Assembly: GCA_944390315.1 (NCBI GenBank)
Contig: CALXPO010000027.1
Location: 62,001 to 126,000 of the forward strand
Reading direction: 5' to 3'
DNA: 64,000 nt
Origin: an uncultured Alphaproteobacteria bacterium
GTDB taxonomy: Bacteria > Pseudomonadota > Alphaproteobacteria > RF32 > CAG-239
The notes below the pieces were generated by a model. It was not told the DNA's origin. It saw nothing but the letters and a program-made list of their open reading frames with translations, and did no database searches. The translations under genes were made by a program, and so were the position numbers. Positions 9,303 through 17,630 of the stretch are shown one piece after another; position 1 is the first letter of the stretch, and every line of letters begins with the position of its first letter.

Positions 9303-10993
9303 TATTTGACCTCCTTGGAATTAGCGGCAACTTTGGCTTCGTACTCTTCACCAAAATATCTCAAAGTTGAAAGAACAGGGTTAGGGGCAGTTTGTCCCAG
9401 ACCACATAAAGATGCTTTTTGCATGGCCACGGCGATTTTTCTCAAATCTTCTATATCTTTGGGAGTGCCTCTGCCTTTGGCTATTTTTTCCAGCAGTAAC
9501 AACATTTGTTTGCCGCCGATACGACATGGGGCGCATTTACCGCAAGATTCATCAACCGTAAAGTCAAGATAGAATTTGGCAATATCGACCATGTCAGCCG
9601 TATCATCCATGACAATCATGCCGCCCGAACCCATAATTGAACCGACTTTTTTGAGTTCTTCGTAGCATACGGGTAAATTGATTTTATCTGCAGGGATAAC
9701 ACCTCCCGAAGGTCCTCCGGTTTGTACGGCTTTGAGTTTTTTACCGTTCGGAACACCGCCGCCGATTTCGTTAACGATGGTATCTATGGTTGTGCCCATC
9801 GGAACTTCAATCAATCCTGAATGCTCGACTTGACCGGTTAAGGCAAATACTTTTGTTCCTTTGGATGTTTCGGTACCAAAAGAGGCAAACCAGTCGGCTC
9901 CTTTTAAGATGATGGAAGGAACATTGGCCAAAGTTTCGACGTTGTTGATGCAACTCGGTTTATCCCAAAGTCCGACTTCGGTCGGGTAGGGAGGACGCGG
10001 ACGAGGCGTACCGCGTTTGCCTTCAATTGAGTGTATCAGTGCGGTTTCCTCACCGCAAACGAAAGCTCCGGCACCTAGGCGAATATCAATGTTAAAACAA
10101 AAATCCGTGCCCATAATATTGTTGCCGAGCAGGCGGTTCTTCTTGCAGGCTTTGATAGCTTTTTCAATTCGTTCAACGGCTAAAGGATATTCGGCACGAA
10201 TATAAAACCATCCCTCTGTTGCGCCGATGGCATAAGCCGCAATCATCATTCCTTCAATTACGTCATGTGGATTGGATTCAAGAATACTTCTGTCCATATA
10301 AGCTCCGGGGTCGCCCTCGTCGCCGTTACAGATAATAAACTTTTCATCAACAGTCGGAACTTTGGCAGCCAATTCCCATTTCAGTCCGGTCGGAAAACCG
10401 GCTCCACCGCGACCTCTTAAGCCTGATTTTTTGATTTCGGCGGCAACTTCTGCCGGTGTCATTGTTTTTAAGACTTTTTCCAACGCAAGGTAACCACCGT
10501 GAGCGATATATTCTTGGATATCTTCCGGATCCAAATGTCCGGCTTGTTTTAGAACAACTTTTTCTTGCTTGGTAAAGAAAGGTAAATCAAGAGAGAGAAC
10601 ATATTTATTCAAAAATTCCGGCAAAACAAATTCTTCCCCTTCTTCGAGTTTTGATAGCGCGGGAGCAACATGTTCGGAAATGATTATTCTGGCAACCAGT
10701 GGTTCCAAACGTTTGTAGAGAACATCTTTTTGACCTTTTATCTCAACTCTGACCAAAGGTCCTTGGGCGCAAAGTCCCATACAACCGGTCGGTACAATTC
10801 TGACCTTGCCTTCCAGCCCATGTTCAACAATTGCCGATTTCATCAGGCTGATTAAGTCATCGCTGCCGGAAGATTTACAACCGGTGGAGTGGCAGCAATA
10901 AATTGTGCAGGCAAAGCGGTCTAATTCTTGTTTTTTATTTTTGGCGATTTCGTGAATATCGAATCTTTTATCTATTTCGTTCATATCAACCAT
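9302..10993 (-). CDS. hydB: NuoF-like diaphorase subunit of the [FeFe] hydrogenase (HydB)
   Basis: 563 aa from ATG 10993, preceded by AAGGAG 7 bases away and overlapping the hydC stop by 8 bases; a longer in-frame start exists but lies deeper inside hydC. Order: N-terminal thioredoxin-like [2Fe-2S] module (CCHSTGC and GCMGLCAQGP), NADH/FMN core (GLRGRGGAGFPTGLKW, NGDEGDPGAYMDRS), SLBB region, then ESCGKCAPCRIGG for the N3-type [4Fe-4S] cluster. It passes electrons between NAD(H), FMN and HydA. Oddly, the protein ends at ~560 residues and lacks the C-terminal 2[4Fe-4S] ferredoxin module found in Thermotoga-type HydB. Confidence 0.93.
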   Translation of the reverse strand: MVDMNEIDKRFDIHEIAKNKKQELDRFACTIYCCHSTGCKSSGSDDLISLMKSAIVEHGLEGKVRIVPTGCMGLCAQGPLVRVEIKGQKDVLYKRLEPLVARIIISEHVAPALSKLEEGEEFVLPEFLNKYVLSLDLPFFTKQEKVVLKQAGHLDPEDIQEYIAHGGYLALEKVLKTMTPAEVAAEIKKSGLRGRGGAGFPTGLKWELAAKVPTVDEKFIICNGDEGDPGAYMDRSILESNPHDVIEGMMIAAYAIGATEGWFYIRAEYPLAVERIEKAIKACKKNRLLGNNIMGTDFCFNIDIRLGAGAFVCGEETALIHSIEGKRGTPRPRPPYPTEVGLWDKPSCINNVETLANVPSIILKGADWFASFGTETSKGTKVFALTGQVEHSGLIEVPMGTTIDTIVNEIGGGVPNGKKLKAVQTGGPSGGVIPADKINLPVCYEELKKVGSIMGSGGMIVMDDTADMVDIAKFYLDFTVDESCGKCAPCRIGGKQMLLLLEKIAKGRGTPKDIEDLRKIAVAMQKASLCGLGQTAPNPVLSTLRYFGEEYEAKVAANSKEVK

Positions 10994-11480
10994 GAGCCAA
11001 CTCCTTATCTTCTTCTTCAATTTTTCTGCGCCACTCGTCTATAATGTTGTGAACATCGCTTATGGTTACACGACCGTAAGTTTTGCCGTTGACAACGCAA
11101 ACGGGAGCCAAGCCGCAGCACCCGACACAGCGTACGCATTGCAAATGAAAGGAGTGATCACTCGTGCTTTCTCCCTCATTAATCCCTAATTCTTTTTTGA
11201 ATTCTTCCAAAACTTTATCATTGCCTTTGAGATAGCAAGCCGTACCGGTACAAACCGAAATAACTGCGCGACCCGGTGCTTCTAATTTAAAAAAATTATA
11301 AAAAGTTAAAACTTCATATATCCTTGCCAAAGGGATATTCATGGTTTTAGCAACTTCTAACGCATCTTCCCAGGGAACGTATCCTTTGACATCTTGAATT
11401 TCATGGAGGGCCATAATCAGCGACCCCCTCTTTTTGCGCCACTTTGTGGCTACTTGCGTTGCAACCGAAGTATCGCCCAT
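10986..11480 (-). CDS. hydC: NuoE-like [2Fe-2S] subunit of the [FeFe] hydrogenase (HydC)
   Basis: 164 aa, thioredoxin-like [2Fe-2S] protein of the NuoE/HoxE family. Ligands are visible in CTGTACYLKG (about residues 80-89) and CVRCVGCCGLAPVC downstream. It relays electrons in the NADH-dependent or bifurcating hydrogenase together with hydB and hydA. It is the first gene of the operon; RBS AAAGGAGG precedes ATG. The 89-bp upstream gap probably holds the operon promoter, but I could not pick a convincing -35/-10 pair or FNR box. Confidence 0.93.
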   Translation of the reverse strand: MGDTSVATQVATKWRKKRGSLIMALHEIQDVKGYVPWEDALEVAKTMNIPLARIYEVLTFYNFFKLEAPGRAVISVCTGTACYLKGNDKVLEEFKKELGINEGESTSDHSFHLQCVRCVGCCGLAPVCVVNGKTYGRVTISDVHNIIDEWRRKIEEEDKELAHG

Positions 11481-11569
11481 TAACTATCCTCCTTTAATTA
11501 TTTTTGTATGGTTACAGAATATTCGTAAATTTTTTTTTATACAAGGTAAAAATATTGTTTTGCTTAACT

Positions 11570-13621
11570 TTATAAATGTCCTGTTTTAAATAAAAGATGA
11601 TATTTGTATATACTACCGTCTTTGACGTCCCAACTAAAATCTTTGCGCATGGCATTTATTGTCATTTGCTTTATTTTGGGAAAATGGACATAAAATGTTT
11701 CGAGAGCCCTAATTAGGGTTTCGGTGTAAGCCTTGACATTGTTCTTTAGACGCTGTGCCGTGATATTATTACCATAAACTCGGTGTTTTTTCGGGGAGAA
11801 GAAAACTTCTGTTCTAAAACCGTCAACTCCGTTTTCAATCGTATCAACCAATCCTCCGGTTGACATTGCAATCGGAAGTGCGCCTTTGGCCATAGCTTCC
11901 ATCTGAGTCAATCCGCAGGGTTCAAAGCGGCTGGGCATCATATAGAAATCAGATGCCATTTGAATTGCGTAGGCAAAATTATCTTGGTAACCGCGAAAAA
12001 CAAAAATTCTTTCGCCGCATTTGGGATTGATATCCATAATTTTGTCTTTGAGGTTGGTTAAATATTCAAAGCATTTTAAGTCTCCGGCGCCACCTAATAC
12101 AAAAATAGGCATTTCTATATTTTTTAGTCTGCCGAATCTTTCGGCTATGTTGGTAATAGCCTGAGCGGCAATATCGTAGCCTTTTTGTTCAACCAGACGG
12201 CTGGTTGCGCAAACAATCGGCGTATGTTCAATATTTTTTATTTTTCCCGTGAGATCATTAAATTTATATGTATCAACCAGCGGAATGACTTTTTGCTTGA
12301 AATCGGCATCGGATGCCAGTTTTGACAATAAATTGATAAATTCTTTTTTATTCTCTAATTTGGCATGTAAATTATTTTCGTCATAATATTTAAACTGAAA
12401 CGGAGAAAAGTAAGTATTAATTTTTTCTATTTTTTCGGGGTTGGGCGTAATGAGTTTTTTATTGTAGCCGTTAACTATACCAAAAAAGTTGCGATGATCT
12501 TTACGCATTTTTAGTATGTCACGAAAGTCATATCCAAAATCGAGTTCTTTGGAAACTTCTTCCATGTAGTTTTTTGAAACGGTTACAACTCTGTCCGCAA
12601 GATGAAAATTGCAGGAGGCTTGATTGTAGCAATCATGAACAATTAGGGTATTGCTTGTTCTCGGATTGGAATTTTTTATGGCTTTGGCATTTTTAAAAAC
12701 AATACTTGCCATATTTTCATAAAGCGAATTAAGAATTTTTGACGTATTTAAATAATCCCACCCTTGGTAGCCTAAATGGTGAGCTAAGTGGATAACGGGC
12801 AGAGTTTTCAAGTAACGGCATGTTGATTGAGGCATGATGCCGGCGTTGAATTGAGCAATGGAAAAATATTTTGTCAGTCCCGAAATAGCGCCGCTGTGCC
12901 AGTCGTTGGCAATTAATAAATTCGGGGGCGTAATAATCTTATTTTTAGGTTTTTCATATAGTGTTTTGGCCAAAAGGTATACGCATTTGGAGAAAAAGGC
13001 AAAACGTTCGACTTCGTTGATGTTAAATTCATTTAAAATATAGCAACCGTCTTGTGCGGGATTATTGTCCGGATGCGGATTAATTGAAAAAAATCGGTCG
13101 TTATGCAAAAAAATATATTCAACATTGTTCAGTTTTCCATAGAAAACATCAACGGGAAATTTTGTAAGGCTTTTGCGCGTGCCATAAAAAGGTACTTTAA
13201 GAGTTGTGATTTTTTCTAGGGTTATAGAGTGATTTTCCGCACCATAGTATGTTGTTTCTTCAAGTTTTGTTTTCTTTTTTCCCGTATCACCGAGATAAAG
13301 CGGCGTAACAACGGTAATTTTATCATTTTCTGTCTTAAAACAATTATTAAATGCTTCGGGTAATTCGGCGGCAACCATACCTAAACCGCCCCATTTCATA
13401 AACGTTGCCGTTTCGGCCGTTATCATCCATGCATTAATATTTTCAATTTGCGGCCATTCGTCTTTACCCAAACACTGACGGCGACCCAGATTTTGTATTT
13501 CTATTAAATTGGGATTATTGACGACGCCAAAGTTTATGGAAAATTTTTTTAAATTAAAATCTTTAGGCAGCGGCTTAAAAATGCTGTCGGATACTTTGGA
13601 TGCTGCGTAAACAGAATTCAT
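11570..13621 (-). CDS. Glycogen/starch synthase-like GT5 glycosyltransferase, oversized
   Basis: 683 aa from ATG 13621 (GAGAG 7 bases ahead). The GT5 start is displaced: AWMITAETATFMKWGGLGMV near residues 60-80 corresponds to the KxGGL ADP-glucose loop at the N-terminus of GlgA. The C-terminal half has TSRLVEQKGYD and PSRFEPCGLTQMEAMAKGA with the E-x7-E active-site pattern, then TGGLVDTIENG. GlgA is usually ~480 aa, so ~60 extra N-terminal residues and insertions are present. In K-W-G-G-L the usual KTGGL Thr is Trp. No glgB, glgC or glgP is nearby. A glycogen-like alpha-glucan product is likely but unproven. Confidence 0.8.
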   Translation of the reverse strand: MNSVYAASKVSDSIFKPLPKDFNLKKFSINFGVVNNPNLIEIQNLGRRQCLGKDEWPQIENINAWMITAETATFMKWGGLGMVAAELPEAFNNCFKTENDKITVVTPLYLGDTGKKKTKLEETTYYGAENHSITLEKITTLKVPFYGTRKSLTKFPVDVFYGKLNNVEYIFLHNDRFFSINPHPDNNPAQDGCYILNEFNINEVERFAFFSKCVYLLAKTLYEKPKNKIITPPNLLIANDWHSGAISGLTKYFSIAQFNAGIMPQSTCRYLKTLPVIHLAHHLGYQGWDYLNTSKILNSLYENMASIVFKNAKAIKNSNPRTSNTLIVHDCYNQASCNFHLADRVVTVSKNYMEEVSKELDFGYDFRDILKMRKDHRNFFGIVNGYNKKLITPNPEKIEKINTYFSPFQFKYYDENNLHAKLENKKEFINLLSKLASDADFKQKVIPLVDTYKFNDLTGKIKNIEHTPIVCATSRLVEQKGYDIAAQAITNIAERFGRLKNIEMPIFVLGGAGDLKCFEYLTNLKDKIMDINPKCGERIFVFRGYQDNFAYAIQMASDFYMMPSRFEPCGLTQMEAMAKGALPIAMSTGGLVDTIENGVDGFRTEVFFSPKKHRVYGNNITAQRLKNNVKAYTETLIRALETFYVHFPKIKQMTINAMRKDFSWDVKDGSIYKYHLLFKTGHL

Positions 13622-13712
13622 TGCCAATCTCTCTTGTTTTAGTCAGAATAATCAATCATAAAAGTGTATATTGTCTGTTTTAATAATTCATTAAAAAGAC
13701 AAAAAAACTTCT

Positions 13713-13743
13713 CCCCTTGACTTGTTTATTTTTAATCATTAAA
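13713..13743 (+). promoter_or_regulatory. Possible sigma-32 (heat-shock) promoter of grpE
   Basis: CCCCTTGAC at 13713-13721 matches the heat-shock -35 (CCCTTGAA-like), and CATTAAA at 13737-13743 sits about 15 bases later, where the -10 should be, 50 bases before grpE. The -35 match is good; the -10 match is weak. Confidence 0.45.
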
Positions 13744-13793
13744 TGTTGTATTAGGAATATACGCCCATTATTCAAAAAATTAAAGAGGGAAAA

Positions 13794-14354
13794 ATGAAAA
13801 AGGATAAAAAAGAGCATAACTCTGAGATTGAGGAAAATGTTAATCAAGAGAATATCGAAAATTTGGAAGAAAAAATTGAAGAAACTTCCGAGATTATTAA
13901 TCAGGAGGCTGAAAAATTAAAACAAGAAAATGCAAAACTTAAGGATGAATATTTGCGGGCCTGCGCTGAATTAGAAAATACTAAAAAAAGATGTGCTCAA
14001 GAGATGGAGAAAAACTCTAAATATGCCATCAGTTCGTTCGCCAAAGAAATACTGTCCGTGGCCGATAATTTGCATCGTGCTTTGGAAGCTGCTTCTAAGC
14101 AAGACGGCACAGATTGTGACCAGCTTAAAAAAGGCGTAGAATTAACTGAGAATGAATTAAGCAAGGTCTTGGCTAAGTTTGGTGTGGTTAAGATGGAACC
14201 CATGGATAAAGTATTTAATCCGGCTTTTCATCGTGTCGTCCAAGAAGTTGAGGATAAAACAAAACCTGCCGGTACGGTTGTTGCAGAATTACAAACCGGA
14301 TACATGATTAATGATAGGATATTACGTGAAGCAATGGTCGTCGTTACCAGATAA
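13794..14354 (+). CDS. grpE: Nucleotide exchange factor GrpE
   Basis: DnaK co-chaperone that releases ADP. It is 186 aa with a charged, Glu-rich N-terminal ~45 residues, a long coiled coil (IINQEAEKLKQENAKLKDEY, residues ~35-55) and the C-terminal beta domain with FNPAFHRVVQEVEDK and GYMINDRILREAMVVV, the family signature. RBS GAGGGA lies 5 bases before ATG. It is alone here; dnaK is not in the window and dnaJ is 9 kb away. A heat-shock-like promoter lies upstream and twin 115-bp repeats follow directly. Confidence 0.95.
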   Translation: MKKDKKEHNSEIEENVNQENIENLEEKIEETSEIINQEAEKLKQENAKLKDEYLRACAELENTKKRCAQEMEKNSKYAISSFAKEILSVADNLHRALEAASKQDGTDCDQLKKGVELTENELSKVLAKFGVVKMEPMDKVFNPAFHRVVQEVEDKTKPAGTVVAELQTGYMINDRILREAMVVVTR

Positions 14355-14358
14355 AGTC

Positions 14359-14473
14359 GTATAACGGGTGCCTAATACAAAAATGTCGGGAGATAATTTC
14401 GGTAACGTAGGTTTAACTACGCGCCCTCATTATCTCCTTAAGTTTTTTATTATCCACCTCGTTCTCCGACTTT
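14359..14473. repeat. 115-bp structured repeat, copy 1
   Basis: Begins 5 bases after the grpE stop. It differs from copy 2 by one base (C at 14420, T in copy 2). It folds as GGAGATAAT/ATTATCTCC (9 bp) enclosing CGTAG/CTACG, all inside an outer GTCGG/CCGAC pairing. The single difference turns a G-C pair into G-U, so the inner hairpin survives. It has no ORF of its own. Confidence 0.85.
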
Positions 14474-14507
14474 ATTTCAGGTTTTGAAAATAAAATGTTT
14501 TGTTTGA

Positions 14508-14622
14508 GTATAACGGGTGCCTAATACAAAAATGTCGGGAGATAATTTCGGTAACGTAGGTTTAACTATGCGCCCTCATTATCTCCTTAAGTTTTTTATT
14601 ATCCACCTCGTTCTCCGACTTT
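14508..14622. repeat. 115-bp structured repeat, copy 2
   Basis: Same unit as at 14359-14473, offset 149 bp, with a 34-bp unique AT-rich spacer between copies. 114 of 115 bases are identical. It lies just before the terminator of the minus-strand gene at 14680. It could be a small RNA pair, a MITE-like element or a 3'-UTR element; nothing decides between these. Confidence 0.85.
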
Positions 14623-14643
14623 GTTCAAATTTCTGCAAGATAT

Positions 14644-14675
14644 AAAAAAACCTGCTGTTTAAAGCAGGTTTTTTT
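14644..14675. terminator. Terminator of the nitronate-monooxygenase-like gene
   Basis: AAAAAAACCTGCT and AGCAGGTTTTTTT around a short loop make a strong intrinsic terminator for the minus-strand gene ending at 14680. It can also stop plus-strand transcripts coming through the twin repeat. Confidence 0.85.
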
Positions 14676-14679
14676 ATTG

Positions 14680-16077
14680 TTATTCACCACGTTTGATTTT
14701 ATCAATCAATTCCTTGACTGAAGGAATACAGCCGTTGCGGTATAATGGATCTGTCGCAAAACGATATACTTGATGTCCGGCAAAAAGCAGATGGTCTTTT
14801 ACGCTGCCGCCGTGACCGACTTCGTATAGTGTTTTATGAATGCAATAAGTACGAGGATCCGGAATTCGTCCGGTTGAACCGGTCGGGCTGATAGCGGACC
14901 AAGTCGAAAACTGACATTGTGAAAGGCAGCCGACACAATTTTTTCGGTCTTCTTTCATCTGTTCCCAATCTTCCGGTGTCATAAATACAACGGTTTGATC
15001 CGGTGTTTCTTTGATTGAAGTTAAACCCGCATTTATTTGGTTGTTGGCTTTGGCCATGTCTTCGGCTTTGATAAACACCGTTTTATGTTCACTCAATTTT
15101 AAGGGCTGTGAAAATTCGGCATCAGCTTCCGGTTTGAACGCAATTTCACCATTCTTGCGATTTATCAATTTTTCGAGAAAAGTGTTTTTAATTGCCGATG
15201 AAAAGAATCCCGTTGGACTAAAACGTTGTAAGATGACATCGCCTTTTTTGACATGCATCATAACTTTTTTCCATGCTTCACTGACAGGGCTTTCTTTTGT
15301 AATCATCGGACGTGTGCCAAATTGAAAAGCTAACTTTCCGATTTCGGGATTGTCGATATAGTCTTCCCAATCTTTGAGCGACCATACACCGCCTGCCAAA
15401 ATTATCGGGATTTCGGTCAGACCGTAGCCATTCATAACGCGTCGTAAATCGGCAACCCGATTGTAAGGTGTTTCGGGTTTGGTTGGATCTTCGGCGTTGG
15501 ATAAGCCGTTGTGCCCGCCGGCAAGCCATGGATCTTCATAAACAACGCCGCCTAAGAATTCTCTAAAATTAGAATATGCTCTTTTCCATAAGATGTTAAA
15601 AGCTCTGGCTGAAGAAACAATGGGGTAATAGTAGACGCCAAATTTTGAAGCTAAAGCGCCTAAATGATAAGGCATACCTGCTCCGCAAGTAATACCGTTG
15701 ATAAGTCCTTTGGCTCTTTCTAAAACGCCTTCCAAAATTTTTTGAGAATCGGCTAATTCCCATAGCATGTTCATGTGAATACGACCATTGCCGTTAGAAA
15801 TCTCATGAGCAACTTGTGCTTGTGCAACTCCTCCTTTTATGGCACGTTCGACCATTTCGTCATGTCTTTCGGGACGTGATTTTTTAAGAAAATGTTCAGC
15901 TACAACATTGCCGTTTTCGTCATAAAAATCGGGGCTGACCCCAGAAAAGGTGCCAACACAGTTTTCATGAGCCCAAGCGCCGCTGCTGCGACCGTCACTC
16001 GCATTAATCCCTTTGCCGCCTTCTACCAACGGCAAAACTTCTTTGCCTGATATGAGAATTGGATTTAAGTTTTTCAA
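14680..16077 (-). CDS. Nitronate monooxygenase / 2-nitropropane dioxygenase-like FMN protein
   Basis: 465 aa TIM-barrel flavoprotein. Visible family features: GITCGAGMPYHLG (~residues 131-143), LAGGHNGLSNAEDP with the GGH motif near the proposed catalytic region, PIILAGGVWS and FQFGTRPMITKE at the phosphate-binding end. Typical members are 320-360 aa; here the N-terminal ~100 residues and a C-terminal ~130 are extra. The C-terminal part has CVGCLSQCQF and two more cysteines (CIHKTLY, NGCIPS), which could bind metal. True nitronate oxidation is not assured; the substrate is unknown. Confidence 0.75.
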   Translation of the reverse strand: MKNLNPILISGKEVLPLVEGGKGINASDGRSSGAWAHENCVGTFSGVSPDFYDENGNVVAEHFLKKSRPERHDEMVERAIKGGVAQAQVAHEISNGNGRIHMNMLWELADSQKILEGVLERAKGLINGITCGAGMPYHLGALASKFGVYYYPIVSSARAFNILWKRAYSNFREFLGGVVYEDPWLAGGHNGLSNAEDPTKPETPYNRVADLRRVMNGYGLTEIPIILAGGVWSLKDWEDYIDNPEIGKLAFQFGTRPMITKESPVSEAWKKVMMHVKKGDVILQRFSPTGFFSSAIKNTFLEKLINRKNGEIAFKPEADAEFSQPLKLSEHKTVFIKAEDMAKANNQINAGLTSIKETPDQTVVFMTPEDWEQMKEDRKNCVGCLSQCQFSTWSAISPTGSTGRIPDPRTYCIHKTLYEVGHGGSVKDHLLFAGHQVYRFATDPLYRNGCIPSVKELIDKIKRGE

Positions 16078-16148
16078 ATTACTTACCTTTCATTGTATAT
16101 TTCTTCTCAATGCTTATAGCATAAAAAAATTTTTTTTCATAGTAAAAA

Positions 16149-17630
16149 TTAGGATGCCAACATCACAATTTCAAGAGGGAGATGGTTAATTGAAATTAAG
16201 GTTATCAATAAACAAACAATCGCGTATATTTCCAAAATGATGGGTAAGGGGGCTAATTGAAATAACGGCAGTTTTTGTTTTAATTTTTTTATGAGTTGGT
16301 GCAGACCATATGAAATTGCTATGATGATAATGACTTGTATTCCTATGCCTATATCATGCAAAGCAGAGGAAAATGGTTTGAGAAACATATGAAGCATTCC
16401 AAAAAATAACGTGTATAATACAATACCCAAAACGGTGAAGTGATTTAATCGAACTAAATGTTGGTGCTTTAGTTTTTCTTCCGCTGCCGTTTTTTCGGGG
16501 GAAATATTTTCAATTTCAACCCCGCGGATGGTTTTGGGAGTTTGTCTTAAAATCCTTTTCTCTTCCATGTCGGATTTGAATTTTGCTTCAATCGAACATA
16601 AACCGCAGCCTTTCGAGGTAAAATAGGCATGATTGGGATTTTTTTTGCAGGGTCTAATATTTTGTAAAAGCCAACGCAAATGTTGTTCCCATTCGGCAGC
16701 ACTGGGCCTTTTCATTCCTTTTACAAAAGCGCGATCAAACAAATCTAAGGTATCTTTATGAAAATAATCGTGAATACTGTAAGGATGAGGCGCTTGATAC
16801 AAATCTGCCCAAGTTCCATAAGGGTAATGGTAGGCGGCTATGCGTTCTTGAATGGTGAGATTAGGAAGTCCTTGTTTGCGGGGAACACCGGAAAATGGAT
16901 GGATTCCGTTGTTTAGCAATTTGAACAAGATAACCGCCAATGCAAATTTATCTTGTTCTTCTCCCATTTGATCGCAACTTTCATTCATACCTTCAGGGTA
17001 GATGTATTCTTCGCTGACAAATTCCGCAGGATAGCGCTCTTTCTCGCCGCGTATTGAAAAACCGTCGCAATCTAAGAGTGTAATAAGCATACTTTGCTTA
17101 TATACGTAGACATTGGATGGTTTCAAATCTATAATGTAATGTCCTTTTTCGTGTAAGGCCGCAACCATTGTACATAAATTGTATGCAATTTGCAGTCGGT
17201 GTTCATATTTTTCGCTTAATTTTAATTTTTGACGGATTGCTTTTTGCATAAAATGATCCAGAGAAGCCGCTTGACTCAAGTCTATTAAGGGCATCAGATA
17301 GCCGACGCAAAATCCTGAATCATTTTCAAGCAAAGCCTCCGGCCAAGCAATTTGAATGTAGTTACTTCCATCGGCCATTATAAATTGTTTGCCGTCTTTC
17401 ATGGCTGGTGAAAAACTCGGACGATTGAGCAACATAGCTTGCAATTTTTCTCTATTTGTACTGCTTTTGCTGAGATTATGAAAAATTTTAGCAACCAAAT
17501 CGGGGTGTCCGTTAACACGGTATATACGTCCGGCGGCTCCGCCTTTGTTAATCATTTCGCCTAAAACGATTTGTTCCCATGTCCTATCGCCGTATATGGC
17601 ATTGTATCTTTGTTCTGTCGTTTCTGTCAT
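16149..17630 (-). CDS. Membrane-anchored protein kinase-like protein of a TerY-P-type triad
   Basis: 493 aa from ATG 17630, which overlaps the PP2C stop by 4 bases (ATGA); a GTG 12 bases upstream is less likely. The kinase fold has a Gly-rich loop GEMINKGGAAGRIY (24-37), VAKIF with Lys48, the catalytic loop IIDLKPSN with Asp168 and Asn173, and LLDCDGF with the metal-binding Asp187/189. It therefore looks active. A small Cys/His knuckle follows (C328, H334, C342, C345), then three membrane helices in the last ~100 residues. It lies in an operon with PP2C and vWA genes, a recurrent kinase/phosphatase/TerY module. Substrates are unknown; the vWA protein is the natural candidate. Confidence 0.82.
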   Translation of the reverse strand: MTETTEQRYNAIYGDRTWEQIVLGEMINKGGAAGRIYRVNGHPDLVAKIFHNLSKSSTNREKLQAMLLNRPSFSPAMKDGKQFIMADGSNYIQIAWPEALLENDSGFCVGYLMPLIDLSQAASLDHFMQKAIRQKLKLSEKYEHRLQIAYNLCTMVAALHEKGHYIIDLKPSNVYVYKQSMLITLLDCDGFSIRGEKERYPAEFVSEEYIYPEGMNESCDQMGEEQDKFALAVILFKLLNNGIHPFSGVPRKQGLPNLTIQERIAAYHYPYGTWADLYQAPHPYSIHDYFHKDTLDLFDRAFVKGMKRPSAAEWEQHLRWLLQNIRPCKKNPNHAYFTSKGCGLCSIEAKFKSDMEEKRILRQTPKTIRGVEIENISPEKTAAEEKLKHQHLVRLNHFTVLGIVLYTLFFGMLHMFLKPFSSALHDIGIGIQVIIIIAISYGLHQLIKKLKQKLPLFQLAPLPIILEIYAIVCLLITLISINHLPLEIVMLAS

